DNA of 64,000 nucleotides from Mangifera indica (lineage: Eukaryota > Streptophyta > Magnoliopsida > Sapindales > Anacardiaceae), in assembly GCF_011075055.1 (NCBI RefSeq), contig NC_058140.1:7107488-7171487 (forward strand), read 5' to 3'. Position 1 is the first letter of the stretch. The number at the start of each line of letters is the position of its first letter. The position numbers and the translations under genes were made by a program. Of the stretch, positions 47,984 to 59,399 are shown one piece after another. The notes below the pieces were generated by a model that worked only from the letters and a program-made list of their open reading frames with translations, was not told where the DNA came from and searched no databases.

Positions 47984-49165
47984 TGTTAGGGTAAGTGCCC
48001 CAAAACCAATCAAATATAACATTTGTGAACGTAATTTTATATTAATAATTAATAAAGGATTTATTTTTATTTAATTCGCATGTTGTCTATTTATATAATT
48101 ATGCAAACAATATGCCCTTAGAATAGTAAAATTGTGATGAAAGGATCAAATGACTAATCGTGAGAACTCAATGTACACTTTTAATGGTAATTCTAGAAAC
48201 GTTTGTAATCTTGACATCACAATCAATAAGGGTATGTGTAATGATGATGGGATTATCATAGGGTTGAGTGACTTCACCAAAACTAGCAATAGTTCTCATG
48301 TGTCAAAATTGTTATAGATAACTAAATGCAACAGGTAGGTGCAGTTGTAGAAGTATTCATCGGACTAACTTGAACAGAGGATATCGATATAGATGGTTGC
48401 TATAGGATCTATGGAATAAATCTCGTGAACACCATTGGTGCATGTGATCTTTGACCTAAGGTCGCCAAACTATCTCATGTAAAGATCAATAAGGTTTGAT
48501 GCTATCCAACTTGTCGTCGTAATTGGGTAACTATAAAAGTAAGAATAACCCATATCATGAGATATATAGAGGTTATAGTTTATCAATAAAGGATTTGTCA
48601 TTTTTAAGTATTGGAGACAATATCTCACATGAGAAAACTGAATGACATTCATGATGACTTGAATCTGTGGTCATAATGGATAAGTTTGTTTCCTAATCCA
48701 TGTTAGTCATTGATATGTATTAGTTCATACCGAGGAACCACTAAGATAGACATATTTCTATGTCTCAAACTTGAGATATATTGGTTGAAGAAAGGATTGA
48801 ATTACACATAACTATGATACTGTAAAAGCTTAAGAGATGTCTGCCAATACTTTATCGTTTAGGTGGCCATGGCTTCATTAAAGGCTAATCTTGTTTTGTA
48901 TCTGAATTCAACTTGAATTCAAAAATTACTAATTTAATAAAGAGCTTGTGTGTCATACGTATATAAGGGTTGATTTGAACCTATAGGTGGAGATTATCTG
49001 ATGGTAATCTTGGTGTTTAAGGAGAGAGAGAACTTGTTGACCTATTTTGACCAAGTCAAACTTGATGTGCATTGTATCCTTTGACACCTTTGTAATATAA
49101 ATAATGCATAGCATAACTGAACAAAATATTGTCCAACTATACAAGGCATAAAATCACTTTGTAAA
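47984..49165 (+). mobile_element. Family A LTR copy 3 (3' truncated)
   Basis: Begins with a clear TGTTAGGGTAAGTGCCCC right after the LINE fragment and runs collinear with the 1634-bp LTR until about 49165. There the sequence jumps back to an earlier point of the same LTR. Open frames inside (48470, 48953 minus) are chance. Confidence 0.85.
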
Positions 49166-49955
49166 TATCAATATGGTTTGATGTTATCCGATGTCTCACT
49201 ATAATTAAGGTAACTATAAAGATAATAATCAACCATATCGTGAGATACATAGAGACTATGTTTAATCAATAAATGATTTTCATTTTTGAGCACAAGAAAA
49301 GATGTCTCACATGAGAATATTAAATGACATCCATGACAACTTGAATTTGTGGCTACAGTGGTATAAAGTTGTTATCTAATCCATGTTAGTCATTGATGTG
49401 TATCTGTTTATACCGAGAAACTATTGAGATAAACACATTACTATGTCTCAACCTCGATAAATATTGGTTGATAAAATGATTGAATTACACGTAACTATGA
49501 TATTGTAAAAGCTTAAGAGATATTTGTTGACACTATATCATTTGAAAGGCTATGATATTTTGCTAGAGGTCAATCTTGGTCTGTATTTAAATTCGATCCA
49601 AATTCAAACACTACTAGTTCGTTAAAAGGCTTATGGGCCACACATATATAAAGGTTTATTCAAACCGAGAGACAAGGATTATTTGATAATAATCCTGGTG
49701 TTTAAGGAGCGAAAGAGCTAGTTGACCATGTTGTGACCAAGTCAAACCTAGCGTTAATGGTGTCACTTGGCATGGTTGGACAAAATATTATCCAATTATG
49801 CAAAGCATAAAATCATGCCGAGTGGCACAATTTATGTGCCACCTATGCATGGTTTGAAACATATTGGCTACGCATTTTTATATGTCATCCATGTATGTGT
49901 ATTGAGGGTGCTAAGTCTGGATAAAATCCTTGTTGTACTTAGGCACCTACACAAT
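49166..49955 (+). mobile_element. Family A LTR copy 4 (5' truncated)
   Basis: Restarts at the ATCAATATGGTTTGATGTTATC block and continues past the end of copy 3 to GTCTGGATAAAATCCTTGTT (49916-49935). That block also occurs near the end of the complete LTR (reversed, near 17000). It is fused to copia RT sequence at about 49955. Confidence 0.85.
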
Positions 49956-51448
49956 GAAGTAGCTGTAATGGAGGAAGAAATTCATTCCATTGAGAAAAAT
50001 GACACTTGAGAGTTTGTCACACTACCAAGTGGTCATCAAGCAATTGGGATTAAATGGGTTTATAAGCTAAAGAAAAATGCGAAAGGAGAAATTGAGAGGT
50101 ACAAGGCGAGACTAGTTGTAAAAGGGTATAAACAAAAGCATGGTGTGGATTATTAAGAAGTATTCGTTCCCGTTGTTCGTTTAGAGACAATACGGTTATT
50201 AATCGCTCTTACGACCCAAAACCAGTGGACAATTCATCAAATAGATGTAAAGTCAACCTTTCTAAATGGTACTTTTGAAGAAGAAGTATATGTGGAACAA
50301 CTGAACGAATTTACGGTTGAAGGTCATCAAGATAAGGTGTTAAGATTGAAGAAGGCATTGTACGACCTTAAACAAGCACCACGGGCTTGGTATAGTTGCC
50401 TCGACAAATATCTTCATGAGAATGGTTTCTCAAGATGCGTTCATGAATATGCACTTCATGTTAAAAAAGAGAAAGATGATATTTTGTTTATGTGCATTTA
50501 TATGGATGACCTTTTTCTTACAGGAAATAATCCATAAGTATATGATGATTTTAAGAAGGCGATGGCACGAGAATTTGAGATGAGTGATATGGGGCTTATG
50601 TCATATTATTTGGGGATAGAAGTAAAACAATGGAGTGACGAGATATTTATCTCTCAAGAGGCATATGCAAGAGAGATTATAAAGAAGTTTAAGATGATAG
50701 ATTGCAATCCCGTGAATACCCCAATGGAGTGCGGAGTAAAACTCTTCAAGAATGATGGAGTAAGGAAAATTGATTCATCTACATTTCGAAGCCTTGTGGG
50801 AAGCCTAAGGTACTTGACATGTACTAAGCCCAATATATTATTTACCGTGGGATTAGTAAGTCAGTTTCTGGAGAATCTAAGTAAAGAACACATGTGAGCT
50901 ACAAAGAGAATTCTTCGATATTTAAAAGGTATTCTTGATTATGGCATTTTTTATACTTATTCGAATGAGGCTCATTTAAAAGGATATTGTGATAGTGATT
51001 ATGTCGGTGATATTGATGATCAAAAGAGTACTGCTAGGTTTATATTTTTCTTTAGAGAAAATGCAATTTCATGGTGTTCAAAGAAATAACAGTTGTAACA
51101 CTCTCAACATGTGAATCAGAGTATGTTGCTACAACTGCTAGTGCATGTCATGTGATATGGCTAAGAAGATTACTGAATGAACTTCATTTTTCTCAAAAAG
51201 AAGCAACTAAAATTATGGTGGACAATAAATCGGCTATTGCTCTTGTGAAAAATCCGGTGTTTCATGATCGAAGCAAGCATATAGATGTAAGGTTTCATTT
51301 TATTCGGGATTGCATTACCAACAAGGAGGTTGAGGTAGAGTATATCAAAACTCTTAATCAAATAGTCGATATTTTTACAAAACCCCTCAAGAAAGAGAGA
51401 TTTCAGTAGCTTAGAGAGATGATTGGAATTGTGAAGAAGTCAAGTTTA
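49956..51448 (+). pseudogene. Ty1/copia reverse transcriptase and RNase H remnant
   Basis: Starts in the integrase-RT linker (MEEEIHSIEKNDT). RT motifs: AIGIKWVYKLKKNAKGEIER, YKARLVVKGYKQKHGVDY, IDVKSTFLNGTFEEEVYVEQ and LRLKKALYDLKQAPRAWYS, then an intact YMDD active site at 50499-50510 and MSYYLGIEVKQ. RNase H: GYCDSDYVGD, ISWCSKK, TLSTCESEYVATTASACHVI, HDRSKHIDVRFHFIRD and VDIFTKPL. One frame runs from 49968 to about 50950 with stops at 50007, 50154, 50535 and 50895. A one-base deletion near 51085 shifts the end. It is followed by a polypurine tract and the LTR. No gag, protease or integrase lies upstream; these occur downstream of the LTR instead. Confidence 0.92.
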
Positions 51449-51456
51449 AAGAAGGG

Positions 51457-51886
51457 TGTTGAGAATTTTTTCAAAAAAATTAAACTTGACTTCTCATCTT
51501 CAACAGTGGGTAGAAACGTGTGGTGAATGTAAGGGACGTTTTGGGAAGGAAAACGAATGTTTTTTTTGTGAATCAAATATGGATTTAAAGCTTATTAAGT
51601 CTAGTTTTAAATGGCGCATGTTTCAGGTTCATTAAAGTTTTTTAAAGAAAGTTATAGCTATTTTATTAAAGGTTGCGCAGAAATAACGTCTGCTGTTTAG
51701 AATTCTGTTTTGCACGTTTTTTTAATGGTTAATAGCTGATGTTTAGATATATAAAAAGACTTGTAATCAGTTGTTATGTGTGAGGATATATGAAGTGAAT
51801 ATATAGAAATACAAGCTTTGAAGTTAATTTTTTCCTTCTTCCTCATCTGTGTCAAGAATCCATACTTGTAACCATAGCTTCCAACA
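51457..51886 (+). mobile_element. Ty1/copia LTR, 430 bp
   Basis: TGTTGAGAA at the start and TTCCAACA at the end give TG..CA ends in an inverted TGTTG/CAACA. It is preceded by a purine tract (AAAGAAGGG, 51448-51456) and followed by a primer binding site, so it acts as 3' LTR for the RT-RH part and 5' LTR for the gag part. ATATAAAAAG near 51750 is a likely TATA box. Confidence 0.93.
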
Positions 51887-51889
51887 AAC

Positions 51890-51902
51890 TGGTATCAGAG
51901 CC
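51890..51902 (+). other. Primer binding site of the copia element
   Basis: TGGTATCAGAGCC, the standard initiator-Met tRNA site of plant Ty1/copia elements, four bases after the LTR end. Confidence 0.93.
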
Positions 51903-51910
51903 ATGTTAAA

Positions 51911-54112
51911 ATGACGACTAAAACTAATATCACTTTCCAATACCCATAACTGACCAAAACAAACTATGATCGATGGGCGCTACGTATGAAGGCCATAATT
52001 GGATCTCATGGCTTATGGGACATTGTCGAGAAAGGATATGAAGATCTCGCAGACGAGAATACTGTAACCGTGGCTGCACTAGAAGCTTGGCAGCAAACAA
52101 AAAAGAAAGATCAAAGTGCACTCTCAATTATTCATCAAGGGTTAGATGATGACATGTTTGAGAAGATAGCCAATGCGACAAGAGCCAAGGATGCATGGGA
52201 AATTCTAAAGAATTCTGTAGTCGAAGTTGATAGAGTGAAGAAAGTATGACTCCAAACTCTAAGGGCTGAGTTTGAGTCGATTTTAATAAAGGAGAATGAG
52301 TCTATAACAGATTATTTTACTCGAGTATTGGCGGTGGTGAATCAAATGAAACGGCTCAATGAAAAGATGGAAGATGTAAGAGTAGTAGAGAAGATTTTAC
52401 ACTCTCTCAACGGGAAATTCACTTATGTGATGGTGGCGATTAAAGAATCAAAGGACATAGAGTCTATGGCCATCGATGAGTTACATGGATCGTTGTTAGC
52501 TCATGAAAAGAGAATGAAGAGGACCCAACAAGAACCGATGGAGCAAGTTTTGCAAGCAAAATTTTCTTTTAATCCTAAGGGAAATAATAGAGGAGGAAGA
52601 GGTCGAGGTCGTGGTAGAAGCCGAGGTTATGGACAAGGTCGTGGTCGGGGTCAAGGAAAAGGCGAGCAAAATTCATTTCAAGAAGATGAAAATAGAAGTT
52701 CTTAAAGAAGCCGTGGACGAAGAAGAAATAATAATTGGAGAAAGGATAAAAGCCAAGTAGAGTGTTATGCATGTGGGAAGAAAGGTCACTATTCTTGGGA
52801 ATGTCAAACTAAGAGTTGTGATGAGGAGACGAACTTTATCGAGCATAAGGAGGTGGAAGGTGACACTCTTTTGCTTTCTCAAAATGATGGGTCCATAGAA
52901 AAAAATGTCATGTGGTATCTCGACAACGGTGTAAGCAACCACATGATAGGAGATAGAAGCAAATTTGTAGAGTTGAATACAAAAGTGATCGGGAATATTC
53001 GTTTTGGAGATGATACAAAGGTAGAGATTAAGGGAAAAGGTTCGGTGATTTTAGCTACAAAGGATAGAGACCATAAAATTCCTTACAATGTCTACTACAT
53101 CCCAAAAATAAAGAGCAATATTTTGAGCATCAACCAACTTTTAAAGAATGGGCACAAAGTGAAGATAGAGAACAATTATTTGTGGCTTCGAAATAGAGAT
53201 GATAGACTTGTTCCTAAAGTTACCATGACAAAGAACCGAATATTCATGTTAAATGTGAAAATGGCAGAAGTGAAGTGTTTATAAGCTTATGTCAAGGATC
53301 CTTCATGGATTTGGCACATGAGATTCGGGCATCTCAACTTTGAAGGGCTTAAAATGCTAAGAGAAAAGAATATGGTGAAAGGAGATCCTAAAATTAATCA
53401 TCCGAATCAACTGTGTGCGGCGTGTCTACTTGAAAAACATGCAAGAAAGAGTTTTCCAAAGACGTCACTTTTGCGAGCAACCGAACCTCTACAACTTGTG
53501 CATGCGGATGTGTGTGGTCTTATCAAGCCACAATCTTTTAGTAAGAGCTCATATTTTGTGCTCTTCATTGATGATTACACAAGAAAGACGTGGGTTTATT
53601 TTTTAAAGAACAAGACTAAAGTTTTTGAGACATTTAAAAAATTCAAGCTTCTTGTTGAAAAGGAAAGCGGATACAAAATTAAAGCTCTAAAAACTGATAG
53701 AGGTGAAGAGTTCACTTCTAATGAATTTAAGGTCTTCTACGGGGAAAATGGCATTCAATGTCCTATGACGGTCCCAAGAGCACCATAACAAAATAGGGTC
53801 ACAGAAAGAAAGAATAGGACAATTCTTAACATGGCAAGGACAATGCTAAAAAGTAAGAATATGCCTAAAGAGTTTTAGGTCAAAGTGGTTACATGTGCAA
53901 TTTATCTCTCAAACCGTTCACCTACAAAGAGTTTGGAGAAAATAACCCTTCAAGAAGCATGGAGTAGATGGAAGCCAAGTGTGAAACACTTAAGAGTTTT
54001 TGGATCTATTGGCTATGTTCATGTATCCAAACAAGAAAGGACAAAACTTGATGATAAGAGCAAGAAGATGGTGTTTATTGGCTATGCCGAGAACTCTAAA
54101 GGGTACAAATGA
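51911..54112 (+). pseudogene. Ty1/copia gag, protease and integrase remnant
   Basis: One continuous frame from ATG 51911 to 54112, broken only by stops (51947, 52247, 52703, 53282, 53786, 53876 and 54110), with no shifts. Gag: NYDRWALRMKAIIGSHGLWD, then an Arg/Gly-rich RNA-binding stretch ([18 protein letters not shown], about 52597-52650) and a CCHC knuckle, CYACGKKGHYSWEC (about 52764-52805). Protease: WYLDNGVSNHM, with Asn at 52925-52927 where DSG or DTG is expected. Integrase: the H/C zinc motif (HMRFGHLN..CAACLLEKH), then a core with HADVCGL, KTDRGEEF and a VTERKNRT that holds the Glu. It ends at VFIGYAENSKGYK and is cut before RT. Single-frame gag-pol is typical of plant copia. Confidence 0.93.
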
Positions 54113-54159
54113 CTTCCAGCTAGGATTACAAAAGTTATTACAAAAATTTTAGCATATAT

Positions 54160-54935
54160 TTAGAGAAACATATGGCTTGCCTCCCTTCTGAAATCATAAT
54201 CATCATATTCCTCTCAAGAATGGTGCAATACCAATTACTATTCACCCCTACAGATATTCTTACCTTCAAAAGGTAGAAATAAAACAACTCACTCATGAGA
54301 TGTTACACTCTAGGATCATCCAAGCTAGTAGTAGCCCATATGTTTCATTTGTACTTCTCGTCAGAAAGAAACGTGGTTAATAGAGGTTTTATGTCAATTA
54401 TTGCTAATTGAATGAGGTAACTATGAAGAATAAATTTTTTCATCCCAATAATTGAAGATTTGTTGGATGAATTATATGGAGCAAATATCTTTTTTAAGTT
54501 GGATTTAATAGCAAGGTACCATCAAATACGAATAGAACCTATTGATGTTTAAAAGACAACATTCAGGACACACTGAGGCCACTATGAATTTTTAGTGATA
54601 CCTTTTGGCTTAACGAACGCACCTGCCATTTTCCAAACTCTGATGAATGAAATATTCCTATTGTTTTTATGAAAATCTGTGTTAGTCTTCTTTGGCGACA
54701 TCTTAGTCTATGGCCTTATCCACAAGACTCACTTATGACATCTTGAACAAGTAATAAAGTTGTTGGAGTAGCAATAACTATTTGTTAAGTTATTGAAATT
54801 TGATTTTAGCAAAGACGAGATAACTTATTTGGGTCACATGATAATTGGTGGAGTAGCAACCAACCCAAACAAAATCGAAGTGATGAAGTCTTGGCCTATA
54901 CCCCAAACTTTATATCTAAAGAAAATGTCACCAAA
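54160..54935 (+). pseudogene. Ty3/gypsy reverse transcriptase fragment
   Basis: Begins HHIPLKNGAIPITIHPYRYS, then [106 protein letters not shown] and KSWPIPQTL. This is a gypsy RT, not related to the copia pieces on its left. The FDD active site reads FGD (Asp to Gly at 54694-54696). Frames change and stops occur; no protease, RNase H or LTR is seen next to it. Confidence 0.85.
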
Positions 54936-55580
54936 CCTAGGCAAATTTTTGGATAAAGGAAGCAAAACTCTCTTAAAAGAAATTTAAAAGTTTGATTCAA
55001 ATATCATTCAAGTTTGAAAATTACGAGTAAAGAAAAAAGTCATATCTATAGGCCAAATGAAAAATGATGCAATAAACAAGTAAAAACACCTTAAAAACCA
55101 CAATACAATGGGATAAACCTATAATCCTAAGTAAGAAACCTTAAAACGAGTACAAAGGATAGATTTTAATTCAAATTCAAATATTTTACAACAAATAGTG
55201 TAAACAAGCAGTTGACTAGGAAAGCCATAATTGTCTTTGTCCAAAATGGAGGTCAAACCAAACTCAAATAATTTGCTATAAAAAGAGCGAACAAGTAGTA
55301 GGCTTAGAAGGAAACTATCTTTAACCAAAATGGAGTTCTCATTTAATGTTTTGTCTCTCATATGTTTTTCCATTCAAGTAGCATAATTTTTTCCCATTTG
55401 AGCATGTTATAACCCAAAGTAAGAGTTGGGTTATTTGAGTTATCCAAGACTTGGATTGGATAGGTAAAGCCCAATTAAAATGAGTTGGGTTTGTCCTACA
55501 TGCATTGAAAGATATAGGTTGAATAAGTATTTGTTGTGTTATCCTTTACCTTAGTTTAGACTCAATAAAGATTTGTTGTT
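54936..55580. other. No gene recognised
   Basis: AT-rich DNA with an imperfect internal repeat (TTTAATTCAAATTC..ATTTT near 55150-55280). It may be gypsy or LTR debris. The minus open frame at 55119-55373 has no recognisable motif. Confidence 0.35.
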
Positions 55581-55589
55581 GACTTTGAG

Positions 55590-57900
55590 CTTGAATTCAC
55601 ATAAGATTCTCCCTAAAATCCTGTTAATAAAAGGCTTGCAATCATTCACCTTGAGCTCAGTAAAAGTTATACGTATACCCAAGTACTTAAAAGGAAGACT
55701 ACCCACATTAATGCCAAGGACAACCTTAAATTGATCTCTTTCTTCAGTGAAGACTCTAGAGAGATAAAGGTTACTTTTTACAAGATTATCATGAGCCCAA
55801 ACCAATCATGGAAGTAATTAAAGGTATTTCTCATAAAAGTGATTGAGTTCTTATATGCTCAACAAACAAGCAAACAATTATCTACAAAACGTAAGTATGT
55901 AATATTGTTCTTTTTTCATTTCCAATGTGATTGAACCTGAAGTTGTCTTTTAATTCCCTAAGCATGCAAGAAAGGACTTCTATGGCCATGACAAAAAAGT
56001 AAGGAGATAAAGGATCACTTTACCTTAGGCCTTGCGACCTTTGGAAGAACCCCACTAACTCTGTATTCATACATATTAAAAATAAAGGATTGGAGATGTT
56101 ATTCATCATCTAACCAATGAATCGAAAGGGAGAACCAATAGTGAGAGGACAATATGTAAAAAGTCCCAATTTAGAGAGTCAAATGTCTTCATTAAGTCAA
56201 TCTTGATGGCACATGTCTTGTTTTCAAGTCTTTATGGTAGTTATGCATAAGCTCTTAATAAAAAAAAATGTTTTCTCTAATGCTTTAGCCACCAACAAAA
56301 ACACATTGGGATTTGCTTATGAATTAAGAAAGAATGCATTTGAGTTGGTTTGCAAGGATTTTAGTGATGCATTTGTAGATGGTATTGTAACAAGCAATCA
56401 GGCAAAAATCCTTGCAAAAATAGAGGTTAGAAACCTTAGGAACAAGAGCAAGGATAGTTTAACTTAGCTATTTAAGAAGTTGGCTAATGGAGAATAAATG
56501 TTTTATGGCTTTCATAATATCCTCTCCAACAATGCTCCAAGCCACTTTGAAGACAAAGACACCATAACCATCTGGACCCGTGGCTTTGTTATTGTTCATG
56601 TAAAAGATGGTACTTTTGATCTCACTTTCATCAATATCCCTTAAGAGGTCTAAGGTAGCTTTTTAAGGGATTCGATATTTGACAAGCCTTTTGAGCTCTT
56701 CAAGATCAAGGTTAGAATGGGTAAAATTATTGAGGACTTTTTTGAAATGGTTGAAATACTCCTTCTTTACAAGTTTCATGTAATAAGTATAGAAGTCATC
56801 TTCAAGAGTAATGTCATGAATAAAACTGATATTCCTCTGACCCTTGATGCATTAGAAAAAGTAATTAATGTTTTTGATCCCCTTCCTTAAGCTAATGAAT
56901 TTTGGTTTTTTGTCTAGCCAAGGTCTCCTCTACCCAACATAGTCTCTTAAGGTTCTCTAAGTTGTTTTTCTCTTCAGTAATGAGGGAGTTGTCAAAAGGG
57001 TTAGATTGTAACCTATCTTGGATGTTATTAAGAGTTCTCCTAGCTTCTATCATGCATTTTTAAATCTACCAAAGTTTTTTCTATTCATTTTCTTTAGTTT
57101 ATTGAGGAGGTTGAACATAGGGCAGCCATTGAAGTCATTCTTCCAAGCTTTCTTCATTATATCAAGGAAATTATCATAATAGATCTATGCGTTGAAGAAT
57201 TTGAAAGGATTTTTCCTTCTCAAATCAATCTCATCACATCTCATAATGTATAAGGTATGATCCGATATAACAGTGTATTGGAAAGTGGCTAAAGAGCTAA
57301 GAAAAGTTTCTATCCATTTATCATTGATAAGAGTTTTGTCCAATTTGTGAACTATCCTTCTCCTGTTATCACTACTATTGCTCTAGGCAAAGAAATTTCC
57401 CATGAATCTGAGGTCATCTAAATCTACTACTCTACAAAAATTGTTTAAGTCATCACAATAGAAATCTCCCCAACGAGCTCCTTCTATCTTTTCATTTTGA
57501 TTTCTTATGATGTTGAAATCCCCTATAACTAACTAAGAGGAGACATGAAAGGTGGAAGAGAGGGTGATAAGATTTTGCCATAAGGTTTCCTCTCCAAAAG
57601 GTTATTAGAGCCATAGAAAATTGTTATGAAAATCTAAGTATTCTCTCTTATCAACCAACCTTCACAATTGATGAATTTCACATTCTTCTCAATAATATAA
57701 ATTCTCAAAGAAGTCTTATCCCAACCAAGCTAAATTTTGCCATTAGAAATGCATTCATTATTGTTATCAAACTCCCTAAACATTGTGAGTCACTTTAAAA
57801 GTATTATTATTCCTAACTCTTGTTTCAAAAATAGCCATAAAATCAATTTTATTTTGTGAAATGAAACTTCTAATGTCTTTTTGCTTGATAGGGGAAATAA
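55590..57900 (-). pseudogene. L1-type LINE ORF2 remnant (endonuclease, RT)
   Basis: On minus an endonuclease-like start lies at about 57930-57500 (weak), followed by a broken RT. The active-site block near 55888-55877 reads FVDN where FADD is usual. The end, VKSNLYLSRVFTEERDQF, then LGINVGSLPFKYLGIRITFT and VNDCKPFINRILGRIL (55780-55600), is the conserved region after the active site. ORF1 lies just upstream at 58067-59200. Many stops are present. Confidence 0.75.
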
Positions 57901-58066
57901 GGCCTTAATATTTGTACTAGCAAGCTTTATCATTGCCAAAGATAGATAGGTGATCTAACTTTCTTAAGCTTCACCCATTTCTTCCTCTGATGTTTGCTCA
58001 TTGAACCACCTTGATCCTTTTTCAAGTTCATTTCATCTACTTTTAATTTACCTCCAAAGGGAATGA

Positions 58067-59200
58067 TTACAAGTGAAAAAGCTTGATTTGGATCATTCTC
58101 TTCAATAAGGGAAGAGAGCCTCTTAAGGTCATTTTATCTTCCATAGCAAACACCTTATCAATGATTACGAGAATAGAAAATAAGGCCTTATTCCTTGATT
58201 TAGTTTCTCTGTCATGCTTAATAGCTTCCTTATATGCCTTACTTTGAATTTTGTTAGTGGAGATTTTGAACTCTTTATGGCAAGATGAATTATGAATAAT
58301 AAGGACTGCATATCTATTCTTACTAGCCCCTAAAGTCTTCACTTGTTTTCTTTGCTTTTTCTCCATGGCCTTAAAAGAATTACGAGAGTCTTTGCTAGAA
58401 AAAAGATCAATGCCTTTACCATATTTGTCCCTTACATAGTTAGAAGGCAAGTTATTATCCATTTTTATTGATGATGAATAGCTAATTTTTTTCCCTGAAA
58501 TTATAACACATTCAGTAATTCTATGCCCAAAGCACATGCACCCACTGTATTGTAATGGCTTCTAGTTATACTTTATAGCAATTACCAAACCTTTTCAATT
58601 AGGTAAACACAAAGATAAAGTTTCAGGGCATTTCAAGTCCACCTTAATCTCCACACAAATTATCCAAAAATCTAACTAGTCACCTTTTTTTAATGATGGA
58701 GTCTGTATTTTTCTAATGGCACTTGCAATGTAATTTAAGCCTTTGGTAGTCCAAAACTCAAGAAGAACTTTAAAAAGCTTAATCTAAGCTGCCAGCTTTT
58801 TAACATCATTAATTAACATGGGGAGGTTTTTTGCCCATTTTCTAACTAGGAGAGGCTGGTCGCCTATAGTTCATGACCTTTCTTTAATAGCTTTGGGGAC
58901 ACCATCCATGTCTTGAAATCTCAATATGAAAACCCCCTGTCCTTAAATGTTAACACTTGTTAAACTAAAAGAAGACTAGACTATCTGAAGAAATTTTTTG
59001 ACAGCCATGAAAAGAGGTTTGCTACTGAGGAATAACCTAACAACACAATGCTTCTATTTTTTAGCACCTAACTTAGCAACTTCAAGTGGTAGAAAGACAC
59101 AGATTCTACTACTTTGATCATTACCCTTAGGTTCAAAATATTTAAAAAGGGTTTCAAACTTTCGTTGAGCAAAAAGGGCATCTAGGTAGGCTTAAGGCAG
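58067..59200 (-). pseudogene. L1-type LINE ORF1 remnant (DUF4283, zinc knuckle)
   Basis: On minus: LFKYFEPKGNDQSSRICVFL, KHCVVRLFL, KPLFMAVKKFLQIV, GVFILRFQDMDGVPKAI, QPLLVRKWAKNLPML, WTTKGLNYIASAIRKI and KPLQYSGCMCFGHRITEC, then a basic Ser/Lys-rich tail to 58067 (open from 58537). This is the standard DUF4283 then CCHC order of plant LINE ORF1. It aligns with the plus-strand ORF1 at 42590-43840, so both LINEs belong to related families. Stops and shifts occur in the first two thirds. Confidence 0.8.
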
Positions 59201-59399
59201 TTAGGGCAACGAATGGCATGGAACCAGATGCAACAAGCTGATTAACAAGGTTTTCTTTCTTAGAAGCCACCAAGAAGCTTAAAGGGCAAAGGTTTGACAA
59301 AAGACATGAAGTGGCAAAGGCAACAATAGAAAAGAGAAAAAAAAGATAAATTTAAAATGATAGTGAAATTTAAAGAAGGGATAACCTTATTTTGTCATC

